From the NCBI GenBank assembly GCA_044508675.1, contig JBIQHF010000005.1:1-64000 (forward strand): DNA of 64,000 bases. The letters are read 5' to 3'. The notes beneath the pieces are model-generated. The model saw nothing but the letters and a program-made list of their open reading frames with translations, did no database searches and was not told where the DNA came from. The stretch is from Raineyella sp044508675 (GTDB lineage: Bacteria; Actinomycetota; Actinomycetes; Propionibacteriales; Propionibacteriaceae). Shown piece by piece: positions 1 to 8,783 of the stretch (its first letter is position 1; each line of letters begins with the position of its first letter). Position numbers and translations under genes: made by a program.

Positions 1-61
1 CACAAACCATCCTCGACGCCATCAGTGGTCACTAAACCCATTGGGTGAACTCGGGACCCGT
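1..61 (+). promoter_or_regulatory. Probable CRISPR leader (3' part)
   Basis: This stretch has no ORF and directly precedes the first perfect repeat. The array's degenerate repeats are at the other end, and leader-distal repeats are the ones that decay in type I-E arrays, so the leader should lie here. Only its last 61 bases are in the window. I see no clear promoter box; the call rests on position and repeat polarity. Confidence 0.5.
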
Positions 62-1370
62 GTGCTCCCCGCGAGAGCGGGGATGATCCGACGAGCCGGA
101 TCACGGTGGAGACGCCGACGCCGTGCTCCCCGCGAGAGCGGGGATGATCCGTCACCGGCCGATCCAACCGCACCATCCTGAACGTGCTCCCCGCGAGAGC
201 GGGGATGATCCCGTGTACGCGTACGACGACGAGGGCGGCCGCCGGTGCTCCCCGCGAGAGCGGGGATGATCCGAGCTCGCCAAGGCCGGCGTCTCCACCC
301 AGGACGTGCTCCCCGCGAGAGCGGGGATGATCCCCTGGGTGAGCATCACGCCCTCCACCGTGGGGGGTGCTCCCCGCGAGAGCGGGGATGATCCCAAGCC
401 GTGCATCCTCTGCGGCGCCGAGATTGAGTGCTCCCCGCGAGAGCGGGGATGATCCCAGCATCGCCTACAACAACGCGACCGCCTACTGGTGCTCCCCGCG
501 AGAGCGGGGATGATCCGCGGCCGACATGGCCGCCTGACCCACCAACCATGTGCTCCCCGCGAGAGCGGGGATGATCCCTCCGGCTTGATCGTGCGGATGC
601 GCGGCATGGCGTGCTCCCCGCGAGAGCGGGGATGATCCGCCACCGGCCGATCCAACCACACCATCCTGAACGTGCTCCCCGCGAGAGCGGGGATGATCCC
701 CGAAGAAGGAGAGCCGGTGGAGGACACCGTTGGTGCTCCCCGCGAGAGCGGGGATGATCCGTCGAATCCTGTCATTGCCCCCTCCTTGGGGAGGTGCTCC
801 CCGCGAGAGCGGGGATGATCCGACCTCGGCGTGCCGCTGCCGGCAGACACGATCGTGCTCCCCGCGAGAGCGGGGATGATCCGGCGCGGTCGGATGCGGC
901 CTGTGCCCGGTCGCGGTGCTCCCCGCGAGAGCGGGGATGATCCCTCGAGCAGGTCCGCGCCCAGCTCGCCGAATGGGTGTGCTCCCCGCGAGAGCGGGGA
1001 TGATCCCCCCACCGCCGCCGTGCTGCTCGGCCTCGGCTCGTGCTCCCCGCGAGAGCGGGGATGATCCAACGCTACGTCGTGCGCTGTACGCAGCTACCAA
1101 GTGTTCCCCGCGAGAGCGGGGATGATCCCAAGGCGCCAGACCGCTGGATCTACCCGAGGAGGTGCTCCCCGCGAGAGCGGGCATGATCCCGCGGAATTGG
1201 TATTCTTCCGTGGATTCAGGAAGTGCTCCCCGCGAGAGAGGGGATGATCCCAGGCGAGGACAGTAGGTGAGCTCGTTCAGCATGTGTTCCCCGCGAGAGC
1301 GGGGATGATCCCTACCCGGAGGGCCGGCCCCGCCCACGGTGGGTGCTCCCCGCGAGAGCGGGGATGATCC
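62..1370 (+). CRISPR. Type I-E-style CRISPR array, 22 repeats and 21 spacers
   Basis: The 28-base repeat begins GTGCTCCCCGCG and ends GCGGGGATGATCC. It has the CCCCGC/GCGGGG hairpin typical of Cas6e/type I-E repeats. Repeats start at 62, 123, 184, 245, 306, 367, 428, 489, 550, 611, 672, 733, 794, 855, 916, 979, 1040, 1101, 1162, 1223, 1284 and 1343. The period is 61 except for a 35-base spacer (944-978) and a 31-base spacer (1312-1342). The base after each repeat is C or G in most units, so the true repeat may be 29. Substitutions cluster at the right end: C to T in the units at 1101 and 1284, G to C in 1162, C to A in 1223. This makes the right side the old, leader-distal end and gives crRNA transcription on the plus strand. 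No cas gene is in the window. Long ORFs across the array are artefacts of the 61-base period. Confidence 0.98.
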
Positions 1371-1465
1371 CTCTGCTGGGAAGAATCGAGCGGGCCTACC
1401 GGCCGGACGAGGCGCTTCGGCTGGTCGCGAAGCACGAAGAACAGGGAGCGCGCAATACTTGCCCC

Positions 1466-2080
1466 ATGCGTCCGAAGAGCCAATGGCAGCTAATCACCGA
1501 ATCCCGTCCCGAGCACTCGCAGTGGTACATCGAGCGGTTCAAGCAGATGGCTGCGGCCGGCCATGACTTGTTCGGCGAGGCCCGGACCGTGGATGCGATG
1601 GCCCCGCGGGGCGGCCGCATCCTCGACGCCGGTTGTGGGCCGGGCCGCCTCGCCGGGGAGCTCGCCCGCCGCGGGCACGAGGTGCTCGGTGTCGACGTCG
1701 ATCCGGTGCTGATCGAGGAGGCGACCCGTACGTACGCCGAGCTGCCCAATGCCACCTGGGCGGTGGGTGATGTCAGCGATCCGGACCTGCCGGCGTTTGC
1801 CGGGGTGGAGCCGTTCGACGTGATCCTGTGTGCCGGCAACGTCGTGACCTTCATGGCGGAGGGCACCCAGCGCGAGGCGCTCGCCAACTTCTCCCGGCTG
1901 CTGGCGCCGCGGGGGCGGGCCATCATCGGGTTCGGGCTGGGCCGGGGGTATGCGTACGACACGTTCCTGGAGGACGTCGAGGCGGCCGGGTTGACGGTGC
2001 ACTCGCTGCACTCGACCTGGGAGCTGCACCCGTTCGACCAGGTGCGGGACGACTTCGTGGTGGCGATCCTCGGGCACTGA
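1466..2080 (+). CDS. Class I SAM-dependent methyltransferase
   Basis: The 204-residue protein has a Rossmann-type SAM fold. Motif I is ILDAGCGPGRLAGEL (about residues 51-65), followed by the acidic end of beta-2 (GVDVDP) and a motif-II-like stretch (FDVILCAGNVVTFM). This matches the Methyltransf_25/11 families, which methylate small molecules or proteins; nothing here identifies the substrate. I chose ATG 1466 over read-through from the CRISPR array because a weak AGGGA lies upstream and because residues before it are array-derived. It stands alone about 95 bases after the last repeat and is not a known cas family, so I infer no CRISPR role. Confidence 0.8.
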   Translation: MRPKSQWQLITESRPEHSQWYIERFKQMAAAGHDLFGEARTVDAMAPRGGRILDAGCGPGRLAGELARRGHEVLGVDVDPVLIEEATRTYAELPNATWAVGDVSDPDLPAFAGVEPFDVILCAGNVVTFMAEGTQREALANFSRLLAPRGRAIIGFGLGRGYAYDTFLEDVEAAGLTVHSLHSTWELHPFDQVRDDFVVAILGH

Positions 2081-2165
2081 CCTGCTCGCACGGTCCCCGC
2101 TGCCCTCGCGGATTGGGGGCCGCCTCCTCCTGTACGGGGCGCGGTTCTCGTCGTGATACTGGATC

Positions 2166-2333
2166 ATGACCACGTACGAGATCCCCCGTCCCGTTTCCGG
2201 CGATGTCGTGGAGTTGATCGTCGACGACCACAGGATGGTCGAGCGCCTGCTTCGCGAGCTCCGCGACGCGACCGCCGACCGTGAGAATGCCCGGACCGCC
2301 CTCCAGGAGGCCGAGGAGTCCGGCGAGAAGTAG
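2166..2333 (+). CDS. Short hemerythrin-like N-terminal fragment (likely truncated)
   Basis: The 55-residue product starts MTTYEIPRPVSGDVVELI and continues VDDHRMVERLLRELRDA. This looks like the first helix of HHE-type hemerythrin proteins, including the first iron-ligand His in DDHR. Family members usually run to about 150-190 residues and carry further His and Glu ligands. Here the frame ends after ALQEAEESGEK, so a di-iron site cannot form. The SulP gene begins 9 bases after the stop, so a 3' deletion that fused this gene's start to the next gene's upstream region is plausible. It may be a decaying remnant or a translated leader for the transporter. The hemerythrin resemblance is my recognition, not an alignment. 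Confidence 0.5.
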   Translation: MTTYEIPRPVSGDVVELIVDDHRMVERLLRELRDATADRENARTALQEAEESGEK

Positions 2334-2342
2334 CCCGCTACG

Positions 2343-4085
2343 GTGGATCGCATGGACGGAACGGCGCCGTCACCGCGCGGCACGGCAACCCCCACGTGGC
2401 GGCAGCGACTGGTGCCCGGTATCCACGTCCTGCGCCACTACGACCGATCCTGGCTGCGCGGCGACGTCCTCGGTGGGGTGACCGTCGCCGCCTACCTGGT
2501 GCCCCAGGTGATGGCGTACGCCGTGGTCGCCGGTCTGCCCCCGGTCGTGGGACTGTGGGCGATCCTGGGACCCTTGCTGACGTACGCGGTGCTCGGCTCC
2601 TCCCGGCAGCTGTCGATCGGGCCGGAGTCCACCACGGCGCTGATGACCGCGGCGGGCGTGGCGAGCCTGATCGGCGTGGTCGGGGCCGGGCGCTACGCGG
2701 ACGTCGCGGCCGCCCTGGCACTCGCAGTGGCGGCGATCTGCGCGGCCGGCTGGCTGGCGAGGCTCGGGTTCCTGGCAGACCTGCTGTCCCGGCCCATGCT
2801 GGTCGGCTACATGACGGGCATCGCCATCCTGATGATCACCAGCCAGCTCAGTGCCGTCACGCGGATCGAGGTGGTGGCCAATACGCCGTTCGGGGAGGTG
2901 TCCGAGACCCTGGCCGGCCTCGGCACGGCGCACCCCCCGACTGTGGCGATCAGTCTCACCGGACTGGTGATGCTGTTCGTGCTGCAGCGGTTCGCGCCGC
3001 GGCTGCCCGGCCCGCTGATCTTCGTGCTCCTCGCCGCGCTCGCCTCGTGGCTGCTGCAGCTCGGTAGCCACGGCGTACGGCTGGTCGGGCCGATCCCACG
3101 GGGCCTGCCGGAGGTGGGCCTGCCCGACTTCTCCGGGATCCCGCTGCTGCCGTTGCTGGGCGCGGCGGTCGGGATCACGCTGGTCGGCTACTCCGACGTG
3201 GTCCTGACCGGCCGGGCCTTCGCCGCCCGGCGCGGGGAGCGGATCGACAGCAACCAGGAGCTGCTGGCCCTCGGCGTGGCCAACCTCAGCTCCGGCCTCA
3301 GCGCCGGTTTCCCGGTCAGTTGCAGCGGGAGCCGTACGGCCCTGGGCGACTCGATGGGGACGCGCACCCAGCTGCACTCCCTGGTCGCCGTGGGCTTCAT
3401 CATCGTCACGGTCTACGTGTTCGGCCCGGTGCTCGCGCTGTTCCCGCGCGCCGCGCTGGGGGCGGTGGTGATCTACGCGGCGGTCGGTCTGGTCGACCTG
3501 GCGGAATGGCGACGGATCGCCCGGTTCCGCCGCAGTGAACTGGTGCTGGCGCTGCTGACCACCGCCGGGGTGATCGCGTTCGGGGTCCTGCAGGGTATCG
3601 CCATCGCGATCGCGCTGTCGGTCCTGGAGCTGCTGCGCCGGCTCGCCCGCCCCCACGATGGGATCCTTGGGCGGGTCCCGGGGCTGGCCGGCATGCACAA
3701 CATCGACGACTACCCGCAGGCCGAGCAGATCGAGGGGCTGGTGGTGTACCGCTACGATGCGCCACTGTTCTTCGCCAATGCCGAGAACTTCATCCGCCGC
3801 GCCCTCGATGCGGTCGACAGCTCCGATCCACCGGCCCGGTGGCTGCTGATCAACGCCGAGGCCAACGTCGAGGTCGACATCACCGCGGTCGACGTTCTGC
3901 GGACCCTCGACCTGGAGCTGAAGGCCCGCGGAATCCACCTGGCGCTGGCCCGGGTGAAACAGGACACCAGGGACGAGCTCGAAGCGGCCGGATTCATCGA
4001 CGTGGTCGGGGAGGACTTCATCTTCCCCACGCTGCCGACCGCGGTCGAGGGATACGAGGAGTGGGCCCGCGCACACCCCGAGTAG
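2343..4085 (+). CDS. SulP-family anion transporter with STAS domain
   Basis: The 580-residue membrane protein has the SulP architecture. A hydrophobic transport core begins with the family signature GGVTVAAYLVPQVMAYAVVAG (about residues 41-60), continues through some 10-12 membrane segments, and is followed by a cytoplasmic STAS domain (about residues 440-565). SulP proteins import sulfate, bicarbonate or dicarboxylates; the sequence does not settle which. The GTG at 2343 and ATG at 2352 are both possible starts; I use the longer. It probably shares a transcript with the hemerythrin fragment 9 bases upstream. No carbonic anhydrase or sulfate-assimilation gene is adjacent. Confidence 0.9.
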   Translation: MDRMDGTAPSPRGTATPTWRQRLVPGIHVLRHYDRSWLRGDVLGGVTVAAYLVPQVMAYAVVAGLPPVVGLWAILGPLLTYAVLGSSRQLSIGPESTTALMTAAGVASLIGVVGAGRYADVAAALALAVAAICAAGWLARLGFLADLLSRPMLVGYMTGIAILMITSQLSAVTRIEVVANTPFGEVSETLAGLGTAHPPTVAISLTGLVMLFVLQRFAPRLPGPLIFVLLAALASWLLQLGSHGVRLVGPIPRGLPEVGLPDFSGIPLLPLLGAAVGITLVGYSDVVLTGRAFAARRGERIDSNQELLALGVANLSSGLSAGFPVSCSGSRTALGDSMGTRTQLHSLVAVGFIIVTVYVFGPVLALFPRAALGAVVIYAAVGLVDLAEWRRIARFRRSELVLALLTTAGVIAFGVLQGIAIAIALSVLELLRRLARPHDGILGRVPGLAGMHNIDDYPQAEQIEGLVVYRYDAPLFFANAENFIRRALDAVDSSDPPARWLLINAEANVEVDITAVDVLRTLDLELKARGIHLALARVKQDTRDELEAAGFIDVVGEDFIFPTLPTAVEGYEEWARAHPE

Positions 4086-4252
4086 ACCTCCCGGACCTGC
4101 CGTGGAAACTTGCGGCAAGGCCGGGCCTCCACGACCGGCTGGCCATGAGACTGGTGATGTCGCAACGGCCTCTCTCCCCAGGAGATATGGGCCGATGTCC
4201 ATATCCACCTGGCCTGCCCGCGCCGTAGCGGGGAGGGGAAGGACCGCTAGAG

Positions 4253-6286
4253 ATGAGTGCACCGGCACTTCAAAAGACCAAGACAGGCAAGCTGACGAAC
4301 AGAGAGGTCGTCTCGTATGCCCTCGGCGACGTTGCCAACAACGTTGCGTTCATGATGACGTCGATGTTCCTGATGGTCTACATGACCGACATCGCCGGCC
4401 TTTCAGCGGGTATCGCTGGTGTCATCTACGGCGTCACCAAGATCTGGGCGGGGTTCACCGACCTGTTCGCCGGACAGGTGGTGGGCCGCAAGGAGACCCG
4501 GTGGGGGCGTCTGCGTCCGTGGGTCATGTTCGGCAGTTTCCCGCTGATCGCCTCCCTGGTCCTCCTGTTCAGCAAGCCGCTGGGCCTCACGGGGGCCTCG
4601 GCCGTTGCCTGGATCTTCCTGTTCGATGCGGCCTTCCAGCTATGCTACTCGATGGTCAACATCCCGTACGGCTCGCTGTCCGCCGCGATGACCCAGGACC
4701 CGGTCGACCGGTCCCGCCTCTCCGGTGGTCGTGCGATCGGCAGCGCCGTCACCGGCGTCATCCTGGCCAGCGTGCTGTCCCCGCAGTTCCAGATCAAGGG
4801 CGCGACGCCCGACATGCTCGCCTCCATCCAGGGACAGTTCACCCTCACCACGATCATCCTCGGCGTGGTCGCCATCCTGCTCTACTTCCTAATGTTCCGC
4901 GGCACCAAGGAGGTCATCCCGGCCGGCGCGGAGAAGGTGACGCTCCGATCCACCTTCAAGATGGTGGGGCAGAACCCGCCGCTGCTGGTCCTGTGCATCA
5001 CGGCCATCTTCACGCTGACCGCGATGTTCACGCTGCAGGCGACCCAGATGTACTACGCCCGCAACGTCGTCGGCAACGCGAGCTACTTCACCTTCTTCAT
5101 GATCGCCTCGACCATCGGCACGATCCTCATCGCCGGCTTCGCCCCGGCCCTGACGCAGAAGCTCGGCAAGAAGAACGCCTACGTGCTGGCCGCCCTGCTC
5201 GGCGTCGTCGCCTACGTTATCATCGGCCTGACCCCCATCGACCAGAGCGCGGGTGCCCTGGTCATCGCGCTCGTGGCGTTCTTCATCTATGGTCTCGGCA
5301 GCGGCGGCACCAACGCCATGACCTTCTCGATGCAGGCCGACACCGTCGACTACGGCGAGTGGAAGACCGGCGTCCGGTCCGAGGGCGGCAGCTACTCGAT
5401 CCTCTCCTTCTCCCGCAAGATGGGACAGGGCATCGGCGGCTTCGTCGGCGGTGGCGTGATCGCGGCCTTCGGCTATGACGGCCAGCTGGCCCAGCAGTCC
5501 GCGGAGACCCTGCAGGGCATCAAGGTCGCCGCCGGCTGGATCCCTGCCGCCCTGCTGCTGATCGCTGCCATCATCATCTTCTTCTACCCACTGTCCGCCG
5601 ACAAGCACGCCACGATCGTCGCCGACCTGACCGAACGCCGGGCCCTGCGCGGCGCGGTCAAGCTGGTCGCCGGTGCACCGGTCGTCACCCTGAACGAGGA
5701 GTACGGCGCCGGCGAGGAGTACGTCGGAAAGAAGGTCGCCGAGGCCCTGGGCATCCCCTTCACGGGCCTGGCCTTCAGCTCCACCCAGCTCGAAGAGGCC
5801 GAGGCCGCGGCCCAGGTCCGCGCCGACCAGGACAGCGCCACGACGCGCTGGCTGTCCACCTTCGGCAAGACCGGCGTCGACAGCGACAGCGGTGTGGCGG
5901 CGAACGCCGAGGCGGACTCCCGGCAGGTCAAGGACAACATCGCCTTCGTGGTGGAAACCGCCCAGTCCTCCGGCGGCGTGATCCTGGGCCATGACGCGAC
6001 GGTGATCCTGAAGGACATGCAGGGTGCGCTGCACGTGCGCCTCGTCGCCCCGCAGCAGGACCGGATCCAGCGCGCCGTCACCACCCTCGGCATCAGCCCC
6101 GAGGTGGCCGCCGAGCGACTGGAGCGCGAGGATCGGGTGCGTGTCGAGATGTCGCGGCGCCTGTCCGCGTACGACCAGACCGATCCGAAGCACTACGACC
6201 TGGTGATCAACACCAGTGAGACGTCGCTGGATGACGCGGCCGACCAGATCGTCCGCGCCTACCGGGCCAAGTACCCGGCGAAGTGA
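4253..6286 (+). CDS. GPH-family sugar:cation symporter fused to a cytidylate-kinase-like domain
   Basis: This 677-residue protein has two parts. Residues 1-455 form a 12-TM glycoside-pentoside-hexuronide symporter (MFS_2/MelB-like), with the loop GRKETRWGRLRPW (78-90) and the late motif MQADTVDYGEWKTG (360-373). Residues 475-677 resemble the cytidylate-kinase-like family. They open with VVTLNEEYGAGEEYVGKK, where GAGEEYVGKK (485-494) occupies the P-loop position, and they end with a YDLVINTS strand and an amphipathic helix, as in that family. The domain probably lies on the cytoplasmic side. It could gate uptake or phosphorylate a nucleoside or sugar; neither is shown. The ATG has a strong GGGGAGGGGAAGGA ribosome site. 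A 167-base gap separates it from SulP, and a hairpin follows at 6323. Confidence 0.85.
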   Translation: MSAPALQKTKTGKLTNREVVSYALGDVANNVAFMMTSMFLMVYMTDIAGLSAGIAGVIYGVTKIWAGFTDLFAGQVVGRKETRWGRLRPWVMFGSFPLIASLVLLFSKPLGLTGASAVAWIFLFDAAFQLCYSMVNIPYGSLSAAMTQDPVDRSRLSGGRAIGSAVTGVILASVLSPQFQIKGATPDMLASIQGQFTLTTIILGVVAILLYFLMFRGTKEVIPAGAEKVTLRSTFKMVGQNPPLLVLCITAIFTLTAMFTLQATQMYYARNVVGNASYFTFFMIASTIGTILIAGFAPALTQKLGKKNAYVLAALLGVVAYVIIGLTPIDQSAGALVIALVAFFIYGLGSGGTNAMTFSMQADTVDYGEWKTGVRSEGGSYSILSFSRKMGQGIGGFVGGGVIAAFGYDGQLAQQSAETLQGIKVAAGWIPAALLLIAAIIIFFYPLSADKHATIVADLTERRALRGAVKLVAGAPVVTLNEEYGAGEEYVGKKVAEALGIPFTGLAFSSTQLEEAEAAAQVRADQDSATTRWLSTFGKTGVDSDSGVAANAEADSRQVKDNIAFVVETAQSSGGVILGHDATVILKDMQGALHVRLVAPQQDRIQRAVTTLGISPEVAAERLEREDRVRVEMSRRLSAYDQTDPKHYDLVINTSETSLDDAADQIVRAYRAKYPAK

Positions 6287-6322
6287 CCCATCCGGTCAGT
6301 CTGATCCGCTGACGAGCGGGCG

Positions 6323-6365
6323 ACGGGCCCGGGAGCGCACCACCACGGTGTGATCCCGGGCCCGT
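6323..6365. terminator. Hairpin terminator between convergent genes
   Basis: A 12-base perfect inverted repeat (ACGGGCCCGGGA, 6323-6334, and its complement, 6354-6365) encloses a 19-base loop. It sits between the convergent symporter fusion and fprA-like genes and is followed on the plus strand by TTCGTGTTGG. It could terminate both transcripts. Confidence 0.75.
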
Positions 6366-6386
6366 TTCGTGTTGGACGCGCCCGGA

Positions 6387-7769
6387 TCAGCCGTGGTGGC
6401 CGTGGTGCCGCTCGGCCTCGGCCAGGCGCAGCAGCTCCGACCAGGCCTCGATCTTCACCCGCGGGCGGCCGCTCTCGGTGCCGCGGTCGATCTCGGCGGC
6501 GTCGATCGCCAGCCAGTCCTCGAACGTCGTCGGGCGTACGCCGGCCAGGTGCAGACCGGGCAGCGGATCGGCGTCGTGGCGGGGGAGCTGCGGCAGGTCC
6601 GCCAGCACGTTGGCGACCGTCTCGGCGGCATCGGACTTGTTGGTGCCGATCACCCCGATCGGGCCGCGCTTGATCCAGCCGGTCACGTACTCCCCGGGCA
6701 GCGGCCGGTCGTCCGGTCCGAGTACGCGTCCGCCGGTGTTCGGCACCACGCCGCGGTCCCGGTCGAACGGCACTCCGGGCAGCGGCGTGCCGCGGTACCC
6801 GATCGCGCGCAACACCAGGTCGGCGGGGATCGACCACTGCTCACCGGTCCCGGCCACGTGCCCGTCCGGATCCAGGATCGTGCGCTCCAGGACCAGTTCC
6901 TCGACGTGGTCCTCGCCGCGGAGGGCGACCGGCCGGTGCCAGAACAGGAAGTGCAGCGTACGCCGGGGCCCCGGTGCCGACGGGTCCGGATCGCGCTCGG
7001 CGGCCTCGCGCAGCGCCTCGATGTTGGCCCTCTGCCGGCGGTCCAGCTGTTCGTGGCCGGGATCGGAGGCCTGGAACTCCTCGAGCCCCTCCACGCGTTC
7101 GACCACGACGTCCAGGCCGGGGGTGGCGAGCAGTTCGCGCAGTTCCTTGGTGGTGTAGCTGGCGAACCGGGGGCCGCGCCGGCCGATGATCCAGATGTCG
7201 CTGACCTCGGAGCCGGCCAGCTCGTCGATCACCGCATGCGGCATGTCGGTGCTGCGCAGCAGCGCCGGATCCTTGGCCAGGATCCGGGCGACATCGATGG
7301 CGACGTTGCCGACCCCCACGCAGGCGACCGAGCGCACCCCGCGCAGGGACTGCGGATTGGCGTCCGGGTGGCCGCTGTACCAGGCGACGAACTGGCGGGC
7401 CGACCCGCTGCCCGGCAGGTCCTCACCGGGCACCTTGAGCATCAGGTCACCGGCCGCGCCGAACGCATAGATGACCGCGTCGTACGCTCCCAGGAGCTGT
7501 TCGCGGGTGAGGTCGCGGCCCAGCTCGACGTGCCCGAGGAAGCGGACCCGGTCGGAGTCGAACGTCCGGGCCAGCGCGACCGCGACCGACTTGATGCTGG
7601 TGTGGTCCGGGGCGACGCCGTACCGCAGCAGACCGAACGGCGTCGGTAGCCGGTCGTAGATGTCGACCAGGACTGGCTGCTCGGGCTGGGCGACCAGGTG
7701 CTGGGCGGCGAACAGTCCTGCTGGCCCGGCACCGACGATCGCCACGCGGCGAGGTAGTGCATCGGCCAT
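6387..7769 (-). CDS. fprA: Ferredoxin/adrenodoxin-type NADP+ reductase (FprA-like)
   Basis: The 460-residue flavoprotein starts with an FAD-binding GAGPAG (13-18) and the adrenodoxin-reductase signature LPTPFGLLRYGVAPDH. A second dinucleotide fold (VGVGNVAIDVARI) binds NADPH, and the C-terminal GWIKRGPIGVIGTNK is typical of mycobacterial FprA and mitochondrial adrenodoxin reductase. It moves electrons between NADPH and ferredoxins, for example for P450s or Fe-S cluster assembly. ATG 7769 has a clear AAGGAG site. No ferredoxin or P450 gene is next to it. The tail ends in a His-rich HHGHHG, which is unusual but not functional evidence. Confidence 0.92.
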   Translation of the reverse strand: MADALPRRVAIVGAGPAGLFAAQHLVAQPEQPVLVDIYDRLPTPFGLLRYGVAPDHTSIKSVAVALARTFDSDRVRFLGHVELGRDLTREQLLGAYDAVIYAFGAAGDLMLKVPGEDLPGSGSARQFVAWYSGHPDANPQSLRGVRSVACVGVGNVAIDVARILAKDPALLRSTDMPHAVIDELAGSEVSDIWIIGRRGPRFASYTTKELRELLATPGLDVVVERVEGLEEFQASDPGHEQLDRRQRANIEALREAAERDPDPSAPGPRRTLHFLFWHRPVALRGEDHVEELVLERTILDPDGHVAGTGEQWSIPADLVLRAIGYRGTPLPGVPFDRDRGVVPNTGGRVLGPDDRPLPGEYVTGWIKRGPIGVIGTNKSDAAETVANVLADLPQLPRHDADPLPGLHLAGVRPTTFEDWLAIDAAEIDRGTESGRPRVKIEAWSELLRLAEAERHHGHHG

Positions 7770-7889
7770 GCCGGCTCCTTCGTCGGGTGGCGCCGAGCCT
7801 AGTCGCTGGGGCCGCGAAGCGGCAGGGTCAGGTCGAGAGGAACTCCCGCAGCAGGTCGGTGACCATCGCCGGATCGGTCGTGTGACGGA

Positions 7890-8783
7890 TCAGGCTGCCG
7901 GCGGCCACTCCCCGGGGTCCAGGTCGGCCGGAACCTCGAGGTGGGGGACCGCTGCGCCGTACGGGGCGTCGTACGTGTACGCCAGGGCCACCCGTTCGCC
8001 CACGGCCGGTAGCTGGCGGTGCGCCGCGGCCCGCAGGTAGCCGTCCGTCGCCTCCTCCAGGGCCTCGCCGATGGTGACCAGGAAGTATCCCGGCTGCTGG
8101 TCGGCATCCTCCCAGTGGCGCTCGGCATACACCTGAAGGCCGGTGTTGGTGGTCTCGATCCAGCGGAGGGTGAGAAGCCCGGAGTCGACGTGCGCGCCGA
8201 TCGGGAAGCCGATCCCGGCCTCGCCGCCGTCGCGGGAGATCGTGGTCCAGGTCGCCGGGTCGCCGGCGAGCGAGCGGTCGAATACGTCGGCCGGGTGGCC
8301 GATCCCCACGGCCAGCTGGCGCAGCACGGCGCGGGCCACCTCGGTGGCGCGGTCCTGGAACCAGAGGGCGCGGTCGCGCAGGTCAGGCAGGCGGGCCGGC
8401 CACTGGTTCGGGCCGACCAGGGCATCGCTGGGGCGGGAGCGCCGCTCGGGCGGGACGGCCGGCAGCTCGGCCCCGAAGTCGAACTGCTCCCGCCAACCGA
8501 GGCTGATGCCGGTGCCGAACGCGGTCCAGCCGCGGAACTGGTCCGACCGGGTCGAGTCGATCGCCGCCTTGTCGCCGGTGGGAAGGGCGAAGAACAGCCG
8601 GGCGAGGTCGAGGACCTCGCCGGGGACCTCGGGACGGATCCCGTGGCCGGTCAGGTAGAACGCGCCGATGTCCCGGGCGACCCGACGCAGGGTGGCGGGA
8701 TGGGTGCCGCCCAGGTCGAGGACGGGCAGGGTGCGAAGGGAGTGGGCAGGCGTGGGGATGTGCACGGAGGCGTGCGAAGTCAT
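7890..8783 (-). CDS. Isopenicillin-N-synthase-like 2-oxoglutarate/Fe(II) oxygenase
   Basis: The 297-residue protein has the N-terminal DIOX_N segment (PVLDLGG, AFYLTGHGI) and a double-stranded beta-helix. Iron ligands are H198 and D200 in IGAHVDSGLLTL and H255 in AAAHRQLP. The usual 2-oxoglutarate clamp R-x-S appears as R264-V-A266, so co-substrate binding may differ. The substrate is unknown; relatives oxidise amino acids, gibberellin-like compounds and antibiotics. I start at ATG 8783 because AGGAG lies 7 bases upstream; an ATG 30 bases earlier has no such site. A 30-codon upstream ORF ends 82 bases before this start. A short stretch of about 100 bases between this gene and fprA holds no convincing gene. 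Confidence 0.8.
   Translation of the reverse strand: MTSHASVHIPTPAHSLRTLPVLDLGGTHPATLRRVARDIGAFYLTGHGIRPEVPGEVLDLARLFFALPTGDKAAIDSTRSDQFRGWTAFGTGISLGWREQFDFGAELPAVPPERRSRPSDALVGPNQWPARLPDLRDRALWFQDRATEVARAVLRQLAVGIGHPADVFDRSLAGDPATWTTISRDGGEAGIGFPIGAHVDSGLLTLRWIETTNTGLQVYAERHWEDADQQPGYFLVTIGEALEEATDGYLRAAAHRQLPAVGERVALAYTYDAPYGAAVPHLEVPADLDPGEWPPAA

Noticed and set aside
152..1483. Long ORFs on both strands across the CRISPR array (up to 305 residues)
   Set aside because: They arise because the 61-base period shifts frame regularly; the translations are repeats of SSPLSRGA, IIPALAGST and DHPRSRGEH.
2370..4268. 632-residue minus-strand ORF opposite SulP
   Set aside because: It has no domain sense and is the usual GC-rich shadow of the SulP frame, which has clear TM and STAS structure.
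7805..7895. Short minus-strand frame ending SLIRHTTDPAMVTDLLREFLST
   Set aside because: It looks like the tail of a protein, perhaps a hydrolase relic, but only about 25 codons are open and there is no ribosome site, so it does not support a gene.
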